Source: Telluria beijingensis (GTDB lineage Bacteria > Pseudomonadota > Gammaproteobacteria > Burkholderiales > Burkholderiaceae_D). From it: a DNA stretch of 64,000 nt. A program made the translations under genes and the position numbers. Of this stretch, positions 60,222 to 64,000 are shown piece after piece. Location of the stretch: positions 40,153-104,152 of the forward strand of contig NZ_CP132480.1 in NCBI RefSeq assembly GCF_030770395.1, read 5' to 3'. Every line of letters begins with the position of its first letter. The stretch's first letter is position 1. Under the pieces are notes generated by a model. That model saw only the letters and a list, made by a program, of their open reading frames with translations, made no database searches and was not told the origin of the DNA.

Positions 60222-61301
60222 ATGGTTGCGCCACAGGCGCTTCAGCGCCCGTTGGCGCACCAAAGGCCGGTACTCGCGATCACGGTCGGCGAACCGGCCG
60301 GCATCGGTCCCGAGATCGCGATCCGCGCCGCCTGGGCCCTGCGCGAGCAGGCCAACTGCGTGCTGGTCGGCGACGCCGCCTTCCTGGCGCTCACCGCCAG
60401 CCTGATCGACCCGGCCATCCGCCTGTCCGCGTTGTCGATCCAGGCGCTGCGCAACGGCGGCTTGCCGCATTTCGGCGTCGAACGCCTGGCGGTGGTCGAC
60501 GTGCCGCTGGCCGCCCACGTGGTGCCGGGCCAGCTCGATGCCGACAATGGCCTGGCGGTGCTGGCCACGCTCGATCTCGCTATCGAAGGGTGCGGGCGCG
60601 GCTGGTTCGACGCCATCGTCACCGCGCCGCTGCAGAAAAGCACGATCAACGACGCCGGCGTCGTTTTCTCGGGCCACACCGAATACCTGGCCGAGAAGAC
60701 CGGCACGCCGCGGGTGGTCATGATGCTGGCCGGCGCGCCGGCGGGCGACCAGCCCTACCTGCGGGTCGCCCTGGCAACCACCCACCTGCCGTTGAAGGAC
60801 GTCCCGGCCGCGCTCACGCGCGAGAACCTCACCCAGGTGCTGGACATCCTGCATGCCGACCTGCGCGACAAATTCGGCATCGCGGCGCCGGCGATCCTTG
60901 TCACCGGCCTGAATCCCCACGCCGGCGAGAACGGCTACCTGGGCCGCGAAGAGATCGACGTCATCGCGCCGGTGCTGGACGATGCGCGCAGCCGCGGCAT
61001 CGACGCGCGCGGCCCGTATCCGGCCGATACGCTGTTCCAGCCCAAATACCTGCAGGATGCCGACTGTGTGCTGGCGATGTACCACGACCAGGGCTTGCCG
61101 GTGCTGAAGCATGCGACCTTCGGGCGCGGCATCAATGTCACCCTGGGCCTGCCCCTGATCCGCACCTCGGTCGACCACGGCACCGCGCTCGACCTGGCCG
61201 CCCGGGGCCTGGGCCTGGCCGACTGCGGCAGCATGGAAGAGGCGATCCGCGCCGCCATGCACATGGTGGCCGCGCGGCGCGCCGCCGCCACTCCCGAATA
61301 A
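60222..61301 (+). CDS. pdxA: 4-hydroxythreonine-4-phosphate dehydrogenase
   Basis: NAD-dependent oxidation in pyridoxal phosphate synthesis, producing the aminoketone that PdxJ uses. The 359-aa product has the family motifs [16 protein letters not shown], metal-binding [32 protein letters not shown] and [11 protein letters not shown]. The ATG at 60222 follows GAGGAG; a longer frame inside surA is rejected. Placement between surA and rsmA is the conserved gammaproteobacterial/betaproteobacterial order. Confidence 0.95.
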   Translation: MVAPQALQRPLAHQRPVLAITVGEPAGIGPEIAIRAAWALREQANCVLVGDAAFLALTASLIDPAIRLSALSIQALRNGGLPHFGVERLAVVDVPLAAHVVPGQLDADNGLAVLATLDLAIEGCGRGWFDAIVTAPLQKSTINDAGVVFSGHTEYLAEKTGTPRVVMMLAGAPAGDQPYLRVALATTHLPLKDVPAALTRENLTQVLDILHADLRDKFGIAAPAILVTGLNPHAGENGYLGREEIDVIAPVLDDARSRGIDARGPYPADTLFQPKYLQDADCVLAMYHDQGLPVLKHATFGRGINVTLGLPLIRTSVDHGTALDLAARGLGLADCGSMEEAIRAAMHMVAARRAAATPE

Positions 61302-61315
61302 TCAAGAAAGCAAGC

Positions 61316-62089
61316 ATGAAACACGTCGCCCGCAAGCGCTTCGGCCAGAACTTCCTGACCGACGACCACGTTTTGAACAATATCATCGACGCCATCGGAC
61401 CGCGCCGTGGCGAGGCGATGGTCGAGATCGGTCCGGGCCTGGCGGCGATGACGGCGCTGCTGCTCAAGTCGCTCGACCATATGCATGTGGTCGAACTGGA
61501 CCGCGACCTGGTGGCGCGCCTCGAAAAAGCCTATCCGCGCGAGCGCCTCACGGTGCATTCGGGCGATGCGCTGAAATTCGACTTCGGGTCGATCCCGGTA
61601 CCGGAAGGGCAGAAACTGCGCATCGTCGGCAACCTGCCGTACAACATCTCCAGCCCGCTGCTGTTCCACCTGGCCGAATTCGCCCACCTGGTCGAGGACC
61701 AGCATTTCATGCTGCAGAAGGAAGTGGTCGAGCGCATGGTGGCCGAGCCGGGCACCAAGGCATATAGCCGCCTGTCGGTGATGTTGCAATGGCGCTACGA
61801 TATGGCGCTGCTGTTCATCGTGCCGCCGACCGCCTTCGACCCGCCGCCGCAAGTCGATTCGGCGATCGTGCGCATGGTGCCGACCCGGCGCCAGCTGCCG
61901 TGCGACGGCAAGCGCCTGGAAGCGGTGGTGGCCAAGGCCTTCTCGCAGCGGCGCAAGGTGATCCGCAACTGCGTGGCCGGCATGTTCACCGAGGCCCAGC
62001 TGCTCGAGGCGGGGATCGACCCGGGCGTGCGTCCGGAAGCGGTCAGCCTGGAGCAGTACGTCGCGCTGGCCAACCTGCCCGTGTCCTGA
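61316..62089 (+). CDS. rsmA: 16S rRNA dimethyladenosine transferase KsgA/RsmA
   Basis: Dimethylates two adjacent adenosines near the 3' end of 16S rRNA during 30S assembly. The 257-aa product starts [23 protein letters not shown] motif I reads [16 protein letters not shown], with Ala at the place of the usual third glycine. Motif [16 protein letters not shown] is intact. The last gene of the block; a terminator follows 52 bp after the stop. Confidence 0.95.
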   Translation: MKHVARKRFGQNFLTDDHVLNNIIDAIGPRRGEAMVEIGPGLAAMTALLLKSLDHMHVVELDRDLVARLEKAYPRERLTVHSGDALKFDFGSIPVPEGQKLRIVGNLPYNISSPLLFHLAEFAHLVEDQHFMLQKEVVERMVAEPGTKAYSRLSVMLQWRYDMALLFIVPPTAFDPPPQVDSAIVRMVPTRRQLPCDGKRLEAVVAKAFSQRRKVIRNCVAGMFTEAQLLEAGIDPGVRPEAVSLEQYVALANLPVS

Positions 62090-62140
62090 GCCTAGGGTGT
62101 ACGGCTCCGCCGTACACGCGTTCACCTCGCTCCTTTCATC

Positions 62141-62164
62141 AGCGCCGCCCGCCGGCGCTTTTTT
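62141..62164 (+). terminator. Rho-independent terminator after rsmA
   Basis: Stem AGCGCCG / CGGCGCT (62141-62147 with 62153-62159), 5-nt loop, then TTTTT. A T-less hairpin GTGTACGG/CCGTACAC lies between the stop and this site. Confidence 0.75.
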
Positions 62165-62244
62165 ACGCCTGGACGCCATCCGAATGCATCCTGTTGCGCC
62201 GCAACATACGGGTTATCACGTATTTTCGCCGCCTCGGTAGCCGT

Positions 62245-62297
62245 TTTTTGCAGTCCATCGCATCCCAGTGGAAGGTCGGGCAGGCACTATCTATAGT
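62245..62297 (+). promoter_or_regulatory. Composite promoter motif, copy B
   Basis: TTTTTGCAGT-N3-TCGCAT (62245-62263) followed after exactly 28 bp by TATAGT (62292-62297), the same layout as at 12021-12073. A possible -35 (TGGAAG, 62269-62274) is 17 bp before the -10. It lies 53 bp before the start of the 55-aa exported protein gene. Confidence 0.45.
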
Positions 62298-62349
62298 GCT
62301 TGCATGGACAGCCGAAACGGCATCCCAACCGACCAACCAGGAGCAAAAA

Positions 62350-62517
62350 ATGAACGTCCTCAAGCACATGGAAGCCATCTTCATCGCCGCCGCCATTCTC
62401 GCCGGCTTTAGCAGCTACGCGGTCGCCGCCAATGCGCGCTCGGTGGAGGCTTACCAGTCGCAGGTGTCGGTCGGCATGGACAAGATCGCCGTGGTGAAGG
62501 TCAGCGCGGCCCGCTGA
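62350..62517 (+). CDS. Small exported protein (55 aa), function unknown
   Basis: The ORF MNVLKHMEAIFIAAAILAG continues FSSYAVAANARSVEAYQSQ and ends VVKVSAAR. It has a signal-peptide-like start with possible cleavage after YAVAA, leaving a mature peptide of about 30 residues. The ATG follows AGGAGCAAAAA, a good ribosome-binding site. It is preceded by the composite promoter motif. Not recognised; the presence of promoter, ribosome-binding site and signal peptide supports a real gene. Confidence 0.7.
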   Translation: MNVLKHMEAIFIAAAILAGFSSYAVAANARSVEAYQSQVSVGMDKIAVVKVSAAR

Positions 62518-62550
62518 TCCAGCCCATCAACTGACGTAGGCGATGCGGGC

Positions 62551-62580
62551 AAAAAAAAAGCCCGCTCAGGAGAGCGGGCT
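62551..62580 (-). terminator. Rho-independent terminator for the downstream minus-strand lipoprotein genes
   Basis: Perfect 9-bp stem AGCCCGCTC / GAGCGGGCT (62559-62567 with 62572-62580), 4-nt loop. On the minus strand it is followed by an uninterrupted T run. It is about 115 bp beyond the stop of the nearest minus gene. Confidence 0.8.
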
Positions 62581-62694
62581 GAAATCCAATTCTTTTCTGA
62601 GGAGAGTTGGAGGAGACAGGAGTTATTATGCTGCGCGACAGCATATAAGTCCAATTTCTCTTTCAAATACTCGACATAAGAATTTTGTATATCA

Positions 62695-63330
62695 TCAGGC
62701 TGGAACGCAATTGACGACGATATTGGTCACTTCGGCGTTCGGCATGGTGCCGGTACCGTTGACCACGGTGCAGACCTGGCCCGTCGGCTGGGCGATCACC
62801 ACGACGCCGTAGGTCGTCCCATAAGTAACGTTCGGCAGCAGGAAGTCGATCGGCGTGGTCACGCCGTCCGCTGGCTTGGTGACCGTGCCGCTGCCACCCG
62901 TACTGCCGTTGGCCAGCACCAGGCCATCCGCAGTCAGGCCATTGACCTTGCCTTTCAGTGCGAAAGCGTTGACATAGCAGACGAAGGTGATGTTGATCTC
63001 AGCCAGCCGGCCAGCCGTATCGCGGCCATTCGGTACCGTATTGGGCACGTCGGTACACGTGTCCTGGAATTGCGGTTTCGACTTGAAGGTGACGTTGTAC
63101 TCGTCACCATACTCGAGCTTGTTCGGGAAGGCGAAGCTGACCGCGGCGCCAGGCGTGGTCGGCACCGGAAGAGCGACTTCCTGGCCATTGGTCTGCAGGA
63201 CTGCGCCCGGATAGAAGATGCCGGCGACGGTGCCCTTGACGACAAATTCGGCTTTATCGCTGCCGCCGCAGCCGGCCAGGCCCGCGGCCAGGGCCAGCGC
63301 GAGCGCAGGACGGATCAGGGAAGACTTCAT
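62695..63330 (-). CDS. Lipoprotein with two repeated domains, function unknown
   Basis: The 211-aa protein has lipobox LAGC (signal MKSSLIRPALALALAAGLAGC). Two similar segments of about 85-90 aa follow (FVVKGTVAGIFYPGAVLQTN ... ITFVC; FALKGKVNGLTADGLVLANG ... IVVNC). Each has a Y-x-x-x-Y-x-V strand pair and ends with cysteines, suggesting small beta-sandwich domains with disulfides. Paralogous to the upstream neighbour (63348-63935), 17 bp away, so the pair is an operon. Family not recognised. Confidence 0.78.
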   Translation of the reverse strand: MKSSLIRPALALALAAGLAGCGGSDKAEFVVKGTVAGIFYPGAVLQTNGQEVALPVPTTPGAAVSFAFPNKLEYGDEYNVTFKSKPQFQDTCTDVPNTVPNGRDTAGRLAEINITFVCYVNAFALKGKVNGLTADGLVLANGSTGGSGTVTKPADGVTTPIDFLLPNVTYGTTYGVVVIAQPTGQVCTVVNGTGTMPNAEVTNIVVNCVPA

Positions 63331-63347
63331 GCGTGAGGCTCCAAAAA

Positions 63348-63935
63348 TTAAGGGGTGCAGGTAATCGCGACGTTGGTGACGGGCGCCGGGCCGATGACGC
63401 CGTTGCCATTGCTGACGGTGCAGGTCTGGCCTGCTGGCTGGGTCAGGATCGTCACGCCATACGGCGAATCTTCAGGGACGTCGGCCATCTTGAACGTCGT
63501 CGCGCCAGCGGCGACCTTCACCCTGTCCGAACCGTTGACCAGCTCCAGCTCACCCTTCAGGTTGCCGATGCTGCCCGACAGGCCGTGGCGGTTCAGTTCG
63601 CAGGTGACGTAGACGGTGTACACGTGGTAGCCGGCGCGGCCGCTCGGGTTCTCGATCTTGCAGTCCTTGACGTTCGACGGCCTGGACTTGACTTCGACGT
63701 TGTAGCGGTCGTCGGTGCCGATCAGGTTGTCGAAATACCACTCGCCGGCGCCGGAACCATTGGCCGGCGGGGTGATGGCCTTGTCGTTACCGCCATTATT
63801 GGTCAGCACCAGGCCGGCCTTGGTCACGCCGGTGAACTGGCCGCCCAGCATCAGCTGGCCATCGTCGCCGCCGCAGGCAGTCAATGCGACCGCGCATGCC
63901 AGCGCCGCGCCGGCACGCAGGTAGGAACTCTTCAT
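63348..63935 (-). CDS. Paralogous lipoprotein, function unknown
   Basis: The 195-aa protein has lipobox LTAC (signal MKSSYLRAGAALACAVALTAC). Its two domains correspond to those of the downstream gene (LGGQFTGVTKAGLVLTNNG ... YVTC; LSGSIGNLKGELELVNGSD ... AITC). It shares YGVTILTQPAGQTCTVSNG with YGVVVIAQPTGQVCTVVNG downstream. It is probably first in the transcript; its promoter lies at or beyond the window edge. Confidence 0.78.
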   Translation of the reverse strand: MKSSYLRAGAALACAVALTACGGDDGQLMLGGQFTGVTKAGLVLTNNGGNDKAITPPANGSGAGEWYFDNLIGTDDRYNVEVKSRPSNVKDCKIENPSGRAGYHVYTVYVTCELNRHGLSGSIGNLKGELELVNGSDRVKVAAGATTFKMADVPEDSPYGVTILTQPAGQTCTVSNGNGVIGPAPVTNVAITCTP

Positions 63936-64000
63936 AACATCTCCACAAAATCCAGGGGAAGCGCAGCTGCGCGGTTGGAATAGAAAAATCGCTCAACATT

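Noticed and set aside
62097..62117. GTGTACGG/CCGTACAC hairpin after rsmA as terminator
   Set aside because: No T-run follows; the hairpin at 62141-62164 is a better terminator.
62627..62645. Small hairpin TATGCTG/CAGCATA beyond the lipoprotein gene
   Set aside because: Too short and without context to assign a role.

Overview
The window is high-GC DNA with gene content and gene order typical of a betaproteobacterium, most likely Oxalobacteraceae (Massilia/Telluria/Duganella-like). That placement rests on the lptD-surA-pdxA-rsmA block beside amgK-murU, a split two-subunit arginine succinyltransferase, a short FeoB with a Cys-rich partner, and REP-like intergenic hairpins. No database search was possible. 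It is mostly chromosomal housekeeping and metabolism; no rRNA, tRNA, CRISPR array, prophage or complete insertion sequence was seen.

Layout. 1-10.9 kb: arginine succinyltransferase (AST) operon (end of a probable astC, aruF, aruG, astD, astB, a large NAD-glutamate dehydrogenase, astE), which turns arginine into glutamate and on to 2-oxoglutarate. 10.9-17.6 kb: an old-yellow-enzyme homologue, a GIN-domain lipoprotein, flavohaemoglobin hmp with an NsrR-like operator, an amino-acid permease with a CAT-fold acetyltransferase, and an alpha/beta hydrolase. 17.8-25.2 kb: S46 dipeptidyl-peptidase, phospholipase-D/cardiolipin synthase type protein, a GlsB/YeaQ stress protein, a glycine-zipper stress protein, and a cytochrome b561-YceI-YceI operon. 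25.4-31 kb: TonB-dependent receptor, purB, a YibF-like GST, a PfkB kinase and bacterioferritin.

31.4-38.4 kb: an RND efflux pair with a MipA/OmpV-like outer-membrane protein, convergent with an OmpR-type two-component system. 38.5-41.4 kb: iron block of bfd (minus) and feoA-feoB-small Cys-rich protein (plus), divergent across two Fur-box-like sites. 41.4-46 kb: GST, Xni-like nuclease, a receiver domain lacking its phospho-acceptor, and a divergent pair (HTH-GAF regulator and GAF-EAL protein) sharing a promoter region with five TGACG/CGTCA boxes. 46-50.8 kb: nudJ-mnmA and the pntAA-pntAB-pntB transhydrogenase. 50.9-52.1 kb: an AT-richer DUF4214 protein and a MITE-like palindromic element. 52.1-62.1 kb: amgK-murU-pepP-ubiH (minus) and lptD-surA-pdxA-rsmA (plus), divergent. 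62.1-64 kb: a 55-aa exported protein and two paralogous lipoproteins.

The least explained signals are the TGACG-box divergent promoter, a composite promoter motif present twice with identical spacing (12.0 kb and 62.2 kb), the MITE-like element near 52.0 kb, and an apparent frameshift at the end of the response regulator near 37.77 kb. None of these proves a new system; each can be checked.
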